64,000 nt of DNA. Origin: Pseudomonadota bacterium. GTDB taxonomy: Bacteria; Pseudomonadota; Alphaproteobacteria; Acetobacterales; Acetobacteraceae. Shown here in pieces: positions 1-7,726 of this stretch. Positions within the stretch are counted from its first letter, which is position 1. The number at the start of each line of letters is the position of its first letter. Location: contig JAJZBV010000012.1 of NCBI GenBank assembly GCA_021851785.1, positions 1-64,000 on the forward strand, read 5' to 3'. The position numbers and the translations under genes were made by a program. Below the pieces are notes generated by a model. It was not told the origin of the DNA. It did no database searches and saw only the letters and a list, made by a program, of their open reading frames with translations.

Positions 1-470
1 CCACCAGTGTTCTGGCCGCCATTCGCGCCTTGGCTGCCGTAGCCGCTCTGCTGATTATTGTCGCAGTTCGCGCCCTGGCCGCCCGATTGGCCGCCTTGCT
101 GGTTATTGTCGCCCGAGCCGCCCTGGCTGCCGTAACCGCTCTGCTGGTTGGTGTCGCAGTTCGCGCCCTGGCCGCCCGATTGGCCGCCTTGCTGGTTATT
201 GTCGCCCGAGCCGCCCTGATTGCCGTAGCCGCTCTGCTGGTTGGTGTCGCAGTTCGCGCCCTGGCCGCCCGATTGGCCGCCTTGCTGGTTATTGTCGCCC
301 GAGCCGCCCTGGCTGCCGTAGCCGCCTTGGCTGCCGTAGCCGCTCTGCTGATTATTGCCGCCCTGGCCGCCTTGGCTGCCGTAGCCGCTCTGCTGGTTGG
401 TGTCGCAGTTCGCGCCCTGGCTGCCGTAGCCGCTCTGCTGATTATTGTCGCCCGAGCCGCCCTGGCCAGT
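1..470 (-). repeat. 93-bp in-frame coding repeats (31 residues each)
   Basis: The segment ttcgcgccctggccgcccga recurs at 67, 160 and 253, exactly 93 bp apart, with shorter, scrambled units on both sides. Read on the minus strand each unit encodes a 31-residue Gly/Gln/Asn-rich block containing NQQSGYG and GANCD, so each full unit carries one cysteine. The tract continues past the left edge. Confidence 0.9.
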
Positions 471-2369
471 GCCCGACGTCTGATAGCTAACCGTGACGGT
501 ATATTGCCAAGTCTCTCCGGGGTTAAAAACACCGTTATGGTTAGTGTCCCCGATATTGTAGCCACCACTCAAAATCTGCTTGGCGGTGATATCATCGGGC
601 TGCGACGCGGTTCCGATATTGTCCGTCACCTGTGGATTATAAAGATTTGTGTTGCCGGTATTGGTGACATCGATGGTGTAGGTCACTTGGCCACAATTAT
701 TGATGACAACCGAACTCGGCACCTTGATGACCGAAATCGACGGGCCAGAGGGGGTTGTGGTTCCCGTCGAACCCAGCGGCACCAAGCCGGCATCGACATT
801 GGTGACGTTCTCGCCCGAGGTCAGTGTGATCGGCGCGGTGAGCCCGGTCGTCTGGTTCGGCGCACTGCCGAGGTCGTTCGCGATCGAGGTCTGCGGCGAC
901 AGCGTGTAGCCGCTCGGTGTCACGAACTGTACCTCATAGGTGCCGGGCGTCAGATTGGTGAAATCATAGAGCCCCTGGCCGTTCGTCGTCGTCGTCGCGA
1001 GCACCGTGCCGCTGGTGTTCTCCAGATCCACCGTCACCCCGGCCACACCCGGACCGGCATTCACCCCGCTCTGGATCCCGGTCCCGGCCGTATCCAGAAA
1101 CACGTTGTCGCCGATCGAGGCGGGCTGATAGAGGCCGGCATCGATATTGGTGATGTTCTCGCCCGGCGCCAGCGTGATCGCCTGCGTGATCCCGGTCGTC
1201 TGGTTCGGGGCGCTGCCGAGGTCGTTCGCGATCGAGGTCTGCGGCGTCAGGTCATAGCCGCTCGGCGCCACGAACTGAACCTCATAGGTGCCGGCCGCCA
1301 GATTGGTGAAATCATAAAGCCCCTGGCTGTTCGTCGTCGTCGTCGCGAGCACCGTCGTACCCGCGGCATTGAGCAGATCCACCGTCACCCCGGCCACACC
1401 CGGACCGGCATTCACCCCGCTCTGGAGGCCGCTCGCATCGGGCGAGAGGAACACATTGTCGCCGATCGAACCCAGCGGCACCAAGCCGGCATCGACATTG
1501 GTGACGTTCTCGCCCGAGGTCAGTGTGATCGGCGCGGTGAGCCCGGTCGTCTGGTTCGGCGCACTGCCGAGGTCGTTCGCGATCGAGGTCTGCGGCGACA
1601 GCGTGTAGCCGCTCGGTGTCACGAACTGTACCTCATAGGTGCCGGGCGTCAGATTGGTGAAATCATAGAGCCCCTGGCCGTTCGTCGTCGTCGTCGCGAG
1701 CACCGTGCCGCTGGTGTTCTCCAGATCCACCGTCACCCCGGCCACACCCGGACCGGCATTCACCCCGCTCTGGATCCCGGTCCCGGCCGTATCCAGAAAC
1801 ACGTTGTCGCCGATCGAGGCGAGCGAGGTCAGCGGGGTTTGCCCGAAGATCTGATCGATCTCGCTGAAGGTTGCCTGGGCGCTGCTCGCGGCGGTGGACG
1901 AGACCGAGGCGATGACCTGCACATCGACCTTGAGGCTGGTCTCGCCGATCGAGAGCGGGATATCGCCGGCGGTATAAGGGGGGGCGGTCGGGTTGGCGAG
2001 ATTGACGGTGATCTGGCCAAGCTCGGCATTGGTGGTCGGATTGTAAACGGTCTCGACCGCGGTCAGCGAGACGCCCGTCGCGACCGCCGAGTCGGGAACC
2101 ATCGACAATCCGAGCCTGGTGATCGCGTCCGCCGGGTTGGTGGAGGTGACATCGTAGGTGAAATCGAGCGTCTCGCTGCCGCCGGGGGCAATCGCACCGG
2201 TATGGAACCCGGCCCATTCGATCATGCCGCCGCCGACAGGGAGGAGATCGAAGGAAGACGTCTGGCCGATGAACGGCGTGACCGAACCGCTATCGGTCTC
2301 GGTGGCCGCGACATTGGTGAAGGCGAGGTTGAAGCCCGACGCATTGGGAAATGTTTGCGAATTGGACAT
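1..2369 (-). CDS. Large secreted SdrD B-like/Cna-B repeat protein with Gln/Asn/Gly-rich C-terminal repeats, 3' end beyond window
   Basis: The minus-strand frame opens at the ATG at 2369, just after a strong GGAGGGGG ribosome site, and stays open to the window edge (789 residues seen). That is why the ORF track lists only shadows here. The first ~180 residues are a beta-rich region without an obvious signal peptide. Three ~116-residue SdrD B-like domains follow, each beginning SIGDNVFL (about residues 185, 301 and 418). Next comes a DUF11-like segment with VTYTIDVTNTGNTNLYNP, then a tail of GSGDNNQQGGQSGGQGANCD-type repeats. SdrD B/Cna-B domains form rigid stalks in surface proteins, so a cell-surface or matrix role is inferred. 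A PEP-CTERM gene lies just upstream on the same strand. The C-terminus, and so any anchor or secretion signal, is outside the window. Confidence 0.85.
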   Translation of the reverse strand, partial: MSNSQTFPNASGFNLAFTNVAATETDSGSVTPFIGQTSSFDLLPVGGGMIEWAGFHTGAIAPGGSETLDFTYDVTSTNPADAITRLGLSMVPDSAVATGVSLTAVETVYNPTTNAELGQITVNLANPTAPPYTAGDIPLSIGETSLKVDVQVIASVSSTAASSAQATFSEIDQIFGQTPLTSLASIGDNVFLDTAGTGIQSGVNAGPGVAGVTVDLENTSGTVLATTTTNGQGLYDFTNLTPGTYEVQFVTPSGYTLSPQTSIANDLGSAPNQTTGLTAPITLTSGENVTNVDAGLVPLGSIGDNVFLSPDASGLQSGVNAGPGVAGVTVDLLNAAGTTVLATTTTNSQGLYDFTNLAAGTYEVQFVAPSGYDLTPQTSIANDLGSAPNQTTGITQAITLAPGENITNIDAGLYQPASIGDNVFLDTAGTGIQSGVNAGPGVAGVTVDLENTSGTVLATTTTNGQGLYDFTNLTPGTYEVQFVTPSGYTLSPQTSIANDLGSAPNQTTGLTAPITLTSGENVTNVDAGLVPLGSTGTTTPSGPSISVIKVPSSVVINNCGQVTYTIDVTNTGNTNLYNPQVTDNIGTASQPDDITAKQILSGGYNIGDTNHNGVFNPGETWQYTVTVSYQTSGTGQGGSGDNNQQSGYGSQGANCDTNQQSGYGSQGGQGGNNQQSGYGSQGGYGSQGGSGDNNQQGGQSGGQGANCDTNQQSGYGNQGGSGDNNQQGGQSGGQGANCDTNQQSGYGSQGGSGDNNQQGGQSGGQGANCDNNQQSGYGSQGANGGQNTG
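767..1121 (-). repeat. Copy 1 of an exact ~355-bp direct repeat inside the SdrD-like gene
   Basis: Line-by-line comparison shows this stretch identical to 1466-1820, offset by 699 bp. It spans most of one SdrD B-like domain plus the start of the next. The middle domain, between the copies, is clearly diverged. Confidence 0.85.
1466..1820 (-). repeat. Copy 2 of the exact ~355-bp direct repeat
   Basis: Identical to 767-1121 as far as I can read. The identity breaks at 1821 (gaggcga against gaggcgg). It implies recent duplication or gene conversion between the first and third SdrD-type domains. Confidence 0.85.
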
Positions 2370-2428
2370 GGAGCCCCCCTCCGCCTTCTCGCCTATCGAA
2401 AAGACGGCCGATCTGAACGATTGAAAGG

Positions 2429-2454
2429 GGGGCAAGCCGCGTTCGGCTTGCCCC
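2429..2454 (-). terminator. 11-bp perfect hairpin between the PEP-CTERM and SdrD-like genes
   Basis: GGGGCAAGCCG and CGGCTTGCCCC flank a 4-nt loop. On the minus strand the stem is followed by CCTTTC, a weak U-tract. It could end or attenuate transcription leaving the PEP-CTERM gene before the SdrD-like gene. Confidence 0.5.
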
Positions 2455-2476
2455 GCGGCGTCACGTCAGCCGCGCA

Positions 2477-3130
2477 TTAAGCGGCGCGGGCACGGCGGGC
2501 GATGAAAAGCGCCCCAAGGCCAAGGCTGAAGAGGCCGATCATGCCCGGCTCGGGAACCGTGTTCGTGGGGCCGGGGACATCATAGAAATACTGCGTCACG
2601 GAAAGCAGGCTTGAGGACGGGCTGACCGCGATATCCTTGGTGATATAAATATTATTGTCGGCCGAACTCAGCGTCAGCGTGGTCGAGCTATTGAGACCGT
2701 TGCCCGAGGTGCTGGCAAGGGAAGAGCCTGAGTTGTAGTCAACAACACTCTCGCCGACCGACACGGTCCCGGTGCCGCCGCCGACCGCAAGGCCGATGGC
2801 GGAGATATTGCCGGGCGCGCTTTGCACCTCGAAATTCAGGGTCAAATCCTCGATGGAAGAGGTGCTATTGGTCAGCAGCGTGCCGCCATTCGCGCCGGTG
2901 ATCTCGATGCCGGCATACCCTCCTGGCGATGAGGTCACAGCGAGCATCTCGCCGCCGCAGCCTGAACCCGAGCAGAGAATGCCTGAAATCGTCGCGTCCC
3001 CGATCTGGAGCGAGTCGGTTCCATCACTCAGATTGATACTGCCGGTCAGCGTCGAGGCTTGCGCGCCTCCCGCCATGGCAAGGCATCCCGCGACACTCGC
3101 GATCATCATCCTGGAAGAAAGGCGGCGCAT
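2477..3130 (-). CDS. PEP-CTERM sorting domain protein
   Basis: A 217-residue exported protein. The start MRRLSSRMM gives a clean signal peptide ending GGAQA-S and has GGGAAA upstream; the longer ORF-track start at 3199 would bury that signal. The C-terminus has the PEP-CTERM layout: VPEPGMIG, a hydrophobic stretch, then the basic cluster RRARAA. In families with this tail the VPEP motif is recognised by an exosortase, which processes the protein during export to the surface or biofilm matrix. No exosortase gene is in the window. The body is Ser/Gly/Thr-rich beta-type sequence with no recognisable enzyme motif. It precedes the SdrD-like gene on the same strand by about 107 bp, so the two may be expressed together. 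Confidence 0.85.
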   Translation of the reverse strand: MRRLSSRMMIASVAGCLAMAGGAQASTLTGSINLSDGTDSLQIGDATISGILCSGSGCGGEMLAVTSSPGGYAGIEITGANGGTLLTNSTSSIEDLTLNFEVQSAPGNISAIGLAVGGGTGTVSVGESVVDYNSGSSLASTSGNGLNSSTTLTLSSADNNIYITKDIAVSPSSSLLSVTQYFYDVPGPTNTVPEPGMIGLFSLGLGALFIARRARAA

Positions 3131-3202
3131 GTGCTGTTTCCCGTGAGTTTGCGTGCTTGTCATGCAGCGGTCGAAGAAAGGTTGACGAATAATTAACAAC
3201 CT

Positions 3203-3233
3203 TACTTTGCCGTGCCAAACGCCGGGCTGTCAA
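3203..3233 (-). promoter_or_regulatory. Candidate promoter for the PEP-CTERM gene
   Basis: A consensus TTGACA lies on the minus strand at 3233-3228. A loose -10 candidate (CAAAGT/AAAGTA) follows after 18-19 bp, in an AT-rich stretch about 75 bp upstream of the chosen start. Only the -35 is convincing. Confidence 0.3.
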
Positions 3234-3301
3234 GCATTAATTAAGTAAGAGTGAATTTTTTAGACGCCCTCCCGGCCGGCAAAGGCGGCTCGCGCTCGGG
3301 C

Positions 3302-6300
3302 TCAATCCGCCGAGGAACCGAGCTTTTCCGCGAGGCGCGAGGGCTTGCGCCGCCGCCCGGGGGCGAGCCAGTGTTGCAGGCGATCGAGATAGAGATAGAT
3401 CACCGGCGTCGTATAGAGGGTCAGAACCTGGCTCAGCAGCAGCCCGCCGACCATGGTGATGCCGAGCGGGCGGCGGAGTTCGGCGCCGGCGCCGTTTTCC
3501 AGCATCAGCGGCAGACCGCCGAGCAACGCCGCCATCGTCGTCATCAGGATCGGGCGAAACCGCAAGAGACACGCCTGCCGGATCGCCTCCAGCGGCGAGA
3601 GCCCGCCCTCGCGCTCGGCGTGGATCGCGAAATCGACCATCATGATGCCGTTTTTCTTGACGATGCCGATCAAGAGGATGATGCCGATGATGGCGATCAC
3701 CGAGAGATCGTTATGCGTCAGCATCAGCGCCACCAGCGCGCCGACCCCGGCCGAGGGCAGTGTCGAGAGGATAGTCAGCGGCAGGATATAGCTCTCATAG
3801 AGCACGCCGAGAATGATATAGACCGCGATCAGCGCGGCGGCGATGAGATAAGGCTGACTCGAGAGCGAGGATTGAAACGCCTGCGCGGTGCCCTGGAAAC
3901 TGCCTTGCACGGTCGCCGGCACGCCGAGTTCGGCCTCGGCGCCGGCAATCGCCTTGACGGCATCGCCGAGCGCCGCGCCAGGGGCGAGGTTGAACGAGAT
4001 CGTCACCGAGGGAAACAGGCTCTGGTGGCTGACCGAAAGCGGCGCCACCTTCATGGTATCGAAGTGGACGAAGGTCGAGAGCGGCACCACCCGGCCATTG
4101 CTGCCCTTGGCATAGAGCAGGTTGAGGGTTTCTGGCCTGCCCTCGAGCCTCGGCGGCACTTCGAGAATGACGTAGTAGTAATTGAGCTGAGTGAAATACT
4201 GCGTCACCTCGCGCTGGCCGAAGGCGTCATAGAGAATATCGTCGATCTGCTGCGGCTCGATGCCGTACATCGCCGCCTTGTCGCGGTCGATGACCAGGGT
4301 CGCGGTGGTGCCGGCCATTTGCTGATCGGTCGCGACGTCACGCAATTGTGGAATTTTTTTCAGACGATCCAGCACCCGCGGCGCCCAAGCGTAAAGCTCG
4401 CCGAGATCGGGATCCTGGAGCGTGTATTCATACATGGTGCGCGAAAGCCGCCCGCCGATGCGGATATCCTGCGCCGCCTGAAGATAGAGCCGCACGCCGG
4501 GCACCGCGGCGAGCTTGGGGCGCAGCTCCTCGATCACCTGCTGCGCCGTGAGCTTGCGCTCGCCCCAGGGTTTCAGGTTGATATAGGCGCGGCTGGAATT
4601 GCCGGTCTGCCCCCCCGCCCCGGCCCCGACATAAGCGGTGAAGGACTGGACGTTGGGGTCATGCAGCACGACCCCGTTGATCGCCTGCTGACGCTGATAC
4701 ATCTCGTCGAAGGAAACATCCTGCGCCGCATCCGCCATGCCGATGATGAGGCCGGTATCCTGCTGCGGGAAAAACCCTTTCGGGATCACGATATAAAGAT
4801 AGACGGTGACGGCGACGGTGGCGAGGAAGGTGAGCAGGGTGAAAAACCGGAAGCGAAGCGCGATGGCGAGCGTGCGTTCGTAAAACGCCACCATGCCGTC
4901 GAAAACACGCTCGATGAAATTATAGAAGACGCCGTGCCGGGTTTGGTGGCGCAGAAAACGCGAGCACATCATCGGCGTCAGCGTGAGAGACACGACGCCC
5001 GAGATCAGCACCGCCAATGACAGGGTGACGGCGAATTCGCGGAACAAACGGCCGATGATCCCGCCCATGAACAAAAGCGGGATGAAAACGGCGACCAGCG
5101 AGAGGCTGATCGAGACGATGGTGAAACCGATCTCGCCCGCGCCGATCAGCGCCGCCTCCATCGGGCGCATGCCGTCCTCGATATGGCGGAACACGTTCTC
5201 CAGCATGACGATGGCGTCGTCGACGACGAAGCCGACGGCGATGGTCATCGCCATCAGCGAAAGATTGTCGAGACTGTAGCCAAGCGCATACATGCCGGCG
5301 AAGGTGCAGATCAGGGCGAGCGGAATCGCCACACTCGGGATGATCGTCGCCCAAAAAGTGCGAAGAAACAGAAATACCACCAGCACCACCAAGGCCACGG
5401 CGAGCATCAGGGTGAATTCCACGTCATCGACCGAGGCGCGGATGGTCTGGGTGCGATCGACGAGGGTGTAGAGATGGATCGAAGGCGGATAGGCCGCCTC
5501 CAGTTGCGGCAGCTTCGCCTTCACCCGCTCGACGGTGTCGATGACATTGGCGCCGGGCTGCTTGAAAATCACCAGCAAGATGCCGCGCTTGCCGTTCTGC
5601 CAGGCCGCCAATTCGCGGTTCTGCGCGCCGTCGATCGCCGAGCCGATATCGCGCACCCGGACCGGCGCGCCGTTGCGATAGGTGACGATGACCTTCTGAT
5701 ATTCGGCGGCCTTGGTGAGCTGGTCGTTGTCATAGAGGGTGAAGGAGCGCTTCGGCCCGTCGATGCTGCCTTTGGGGTTGTCAACCGTGGTTTGGGTCAG
5801 CGCCGAGCGCACGTCCTCGAGCGTCATGCCCATCGCGGCGAGCTTGGCGGGATCGATGCGCACCCGCACCGCCGGTTTCTGCTGGCCGGCGACCAGCACC
5901 TGGGCGACGCCGGAAATCTGCGAGAGCTGCTGCGAGACCACGTTCTCGGCGTAGTCATCGACCACCGTGATCGGCAGGGTGTCGGATTGCATCGCGAGCA
6001 GGAGGATCGGCGAATCCGAGGGATTGACCTTGTAGTAGGAGGGCGGGCTCGGCAGATTTTTGGGCAATTGGCCGGAGGCGGCATTGATCGCCGCCTGCAC
6101 GTCACCGGCGGCACCGTCGATGTTCCGGTTGAGATCGAATTGCAGAATGATCTGGGTATAGCCGAGCACGCTGATCGAGGTCATCTGGCTGACCCCGGGG
6201 ATGGTCGCGAATTGCTGCTCGAGCGGCGTTGCGACGGTTGCCGCCATGGTCTCGGGGCTGGCGCCGGGGAATTGGGCGGTGACGGCGATGGTCGGGAAAT

Positions 6301-6421
6301 CGATATTGGGGAGCGGCGCGACCGGCAGGAACGGATAGGCGGCGATGCCGACCAGCAGCAAGGCCGCCATCAACAGCGAGGTGCCGATCGGGCGGCGGAT
6401 GAAGGGCGTCGAGAGGCTCAT
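3302..6421 (-). CDS. RND (HAE1/MdtB-like) multidrug efflux inner-membrane pump
   Basis: A 1039-residue proton-driven RND transporter. The start MSLSTPFIRRPIGT is the family's conserved N-terminus; the ORF-track start runs into the adaptor's stop region. It has the two-fold RND layout of an N-terminal membrane helix, large periplasmic loop and helix block, repeated. The proton-relay aspartate pair is visible in GFVVDDAIVMLEN, and GIVKKNGIMMVDFA marks the second helix block. The closest types by sequence feel are MdtB/MdtC. It starts 4 bp after the stop of the adaptor gene, so the two form one operon. No outer-membrane channel gene is nearby, so a TolC-like partner is presumably encoded elsewhere. 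Substrate cannot be told from sequence. Confidence 0.93.
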   Translation of the reverse strand: MSLSTPFIRRPIGTSLLMAALLLVGIAAYPFLPVAPLPNIDFPTIAVTAQFPGASPETMAATVATPLEQQFATIPGVSQMTSISVLGYTQIILQFDLNRNIDGAAGDVQAAINAASGQLPKNLPSPPSYYKVNPSDSPILLLAMQSDTLPITVVDDYAENVVSQQLSQISGVAQVLVAGQQKPAVRVRIDPAKLAAMGMTLEDVRSALTQTTVDNPKGSIDGPKRSFTLYDNDQLTKAAEYQKVIVTYRNGAPVRVRDIGSAIDGAQNRELAAWQNGKRGILLVIFKQPGANVIDTVERVKAKLPQLEAAYPPSIHLYTLVDRTQTIRASVDDVEFTLMLAVALVVLVVFLFLRTFWATIIPSVAIPLALICTFAGMYALGYSLDNLSLMAMTIAVGFVVDDAIVMLENVFRHIEDGMRPMEAALIGAGEIGFTIVSISLSLVAVFIPLLFMGGIIGRLFREFAVTLSLAVLISGVVSLTLTPMMCSRFLRHQTRHGVFYNFIERVFDGMVAFYERTLAIALRFRFFTLLTFLATVAVTVYLYIVIPKGFFPQQDTGLIIGMADAAQDVSFDEMYQRQQAINGVVLHDPNVQSFTAYVGAGAGGQTGNSSRAYINLKPWGERKLTAQQVIEELRPKLAAVPGVRLYLQAAQDIRIGGRLSRTMYEYTLQDPDLGELYAWAPRVLDRLKKIPQLRDVATDQQMAGTTATLVIDRDKAAMYGIEPQQIDDILYDAFGQREVTQYFTQLNYYYVILEVPPRLEGRPETLNLLYAKGSNGRVVPLSTFVHFDTMKVAPLSVSHQSLFPSVTISFNLAPGAALGDAVKAIAGAEAELGVPATVQGSFQGTAQAFQSSLSSQPYLIAAALIAVYIILGVLYESYILPLTILSTLPSAGVGALVALMLTHNDLSVIAIIGIILLIGIVKKNGIMMVDFAIHAEREGGLSPLEAIRQACLLRFRPILMTTMAALLGGLPLMLENGAGAELRRPLGITMVGGLLLSQVLTLYTTPVIYLYLDRLQHWLAPGRRRKPSRLAEKLGSSAD

Positions 6422-6425
6422 CCCG

Positions 6426-7616
6426 TCAGCCGCCATCCCGCCCGGCGGCGCCCTCGGCACTCGCCGCGTGCCCCGCGACAGGCATGCCCTCGGCGAGCCG
6501 CGACTGCCCGTTCACCACCACCACATCGCCCACCACGAGCCCCTTGGCGATGGCGGCGACGCCGTCCCGCTCCAGCGTCTCCGCGACCGGGCGCAGCGCG
6601 ACGGTCTGATCGGGCTTGACGACGAAGACGAACAGGCCGTTCGCGCCGCGCTCGACGGCCGCCTCCGGCACCGTCACCGCCCGCGCGAGAATCCCGATTT
6701 CGACCCGCGCCTCGATATATTGGCCGGGCCAGAGATGATTGTCGGCATTGGCGAACTGGGCCTTGAGCCTGATGGTTCCGGTGGTGGTGTCGATCTGGTT
6801 GTCGGGGGTGAGCAGAACGCCCTCGGAAAGGAGGGTGCGGTTGTCGGACGTGTAGGCGCGCACCGCGACCGCGCCCCCCTTCGCCGCCGCCCGCGCGAGC
6901 GCATCCATCACCTGCGGCAGATCATCCTCGGGCAAGGTGAAAACGGCGGTGATCGGCTGCACCTCGGTCACGCTGATCAGCCCGCCGGCCTGGTTCGCGG
7001 TGATCAGATTGCCGGGATCGATCTGGCGCAAGCCGACGCGGCCAGCGACCGGCGAGGTGATGTGGGCAAAGGAAAAATTGAGCGCCGCTTGTTCGATCGC
7101 CGCCTCATCGGCCTGGATCGAGGCGCGCAGCGCGCCCACCGTGCCCTGCTGGTCATCGACGTTCTGCCAGGACTGGAATTCGTGCTTGGCGAGCACCTTG
7201 TAGCGCTCGAAATCGCGCTCGGCGGCGACGAGATTGGCCTCGTCGCGGGCCTTCTCTGCGCGCGCCATATCGAGCGCCGCCTGAAACGGCCGCGGGTCGA
7301 TGACCGCGATCAGATCACCCTTCTTGACGATCTGCCCTTCGGCGACGTTGACGCTCTGGAGATAGCCGGTGACCTGGGCGCGCACGGTGACGGCGTAGAG
7401 CGCCCGCACATTGCCGATCCCGACCAGCTCCTCCGGCACGTCCGCCGCTTTTGCCACATCGGTCACCACCGGCACCGCGAAGGCCGCCGGCGGCGGCGCC
7501 GCGCTGGCAGGCGGCTCGCGCAGAACCAAGCTGGCGCCAAGGCCAATAGCAGCGATACCCGCCCCGGCGAGGGCGGCGGCATACCAGCGGCGCAAGCGGG
7601 GGCGGGGAGCGGTCAT
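6426..7616 (-). CDS. RND efflux periplasmic adaptor (membrane fusion protein, HlyD/MdtA-like)
   Basis: A 396-residue adaptor. It has an N-terminal membrane anchor (WYAAALAGAGIAAIGLGASL), a lipoyl-like half-motif QVTGYLQSVNVAEGQIVKKGD, a helical hairpin (RAEKARDEANLVAAERDFERYK), the second lipoyl half (HITSPVAGRVGLRQIDPGNL) and beta-barrel segments. Members link the RND pump to the outer-membrane channel in the periplasm. I chose the ATG at MTAPRPRL; the ORF track begins at a GTG ten codons earlier and neither has a strong ribosome site. It lies immediately upstream of the pump gene and is almost certainly co-transcribed with it. Confidence 0.9.
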   Translation of the reverse strand: MTAPRPRLRRWYAAALAGAGIAAIGLGASLVLREPPASAAPPPAAFAVPVVTDVAKAADVPEELVGIGNVRALYAVTVRAQVTGYLQSVNVAEGQIVKKGDLIAVIDPRPFQAALDMARAEKARDEANLVAAERDFERYKVLAKHEFQSWQNVDDQQGTVGALRASIQADEAAIEQAALNFSFAHITSPVAGRVGLRQIDPGNLITANQAGGLISVTEVQPITAVFTLPEDDLPQVMDALARAAAKGGAVAVRAYTSDNRTLLSEGVLLTPDNQIDTTTGTIRLKAQFANADNHLWPGQYIEARVEIGILARAVTVPEAAVERGANGLFVFVVKPDQTVALRPVAETLERDGVAAIAKGLVVGDVVVVNGQSRLAEGMPVAGHAASAEGAAGRDGG

Positions 7617-7726
7617 GCGGCGGATCCCGGCGAACGAAACGGGCACTAGCGTGCCATATCATAAGCCGGCAGGCAAAATCCGACCGCCGCCGGCGATGAA
7701 ACCCCCGCTCCCACGCGGGACGACGC

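Noticed and set aside
67-345. Regular 93-bp repeats as a possible CRISPR array
   Set aside because: The units are contiguous, longer than CRISPR repeats, lack unique spacers and remain in one coding frame.
30-2480. 816-residue plus-strand ORF with Ala/Leu/Val-rich repeats
   Set aside because: It is the antisense of the SdrD-like gene. The minus strand has a strong ribosome site, recognisable domains and an open frame; the plus-strand product has no known features.
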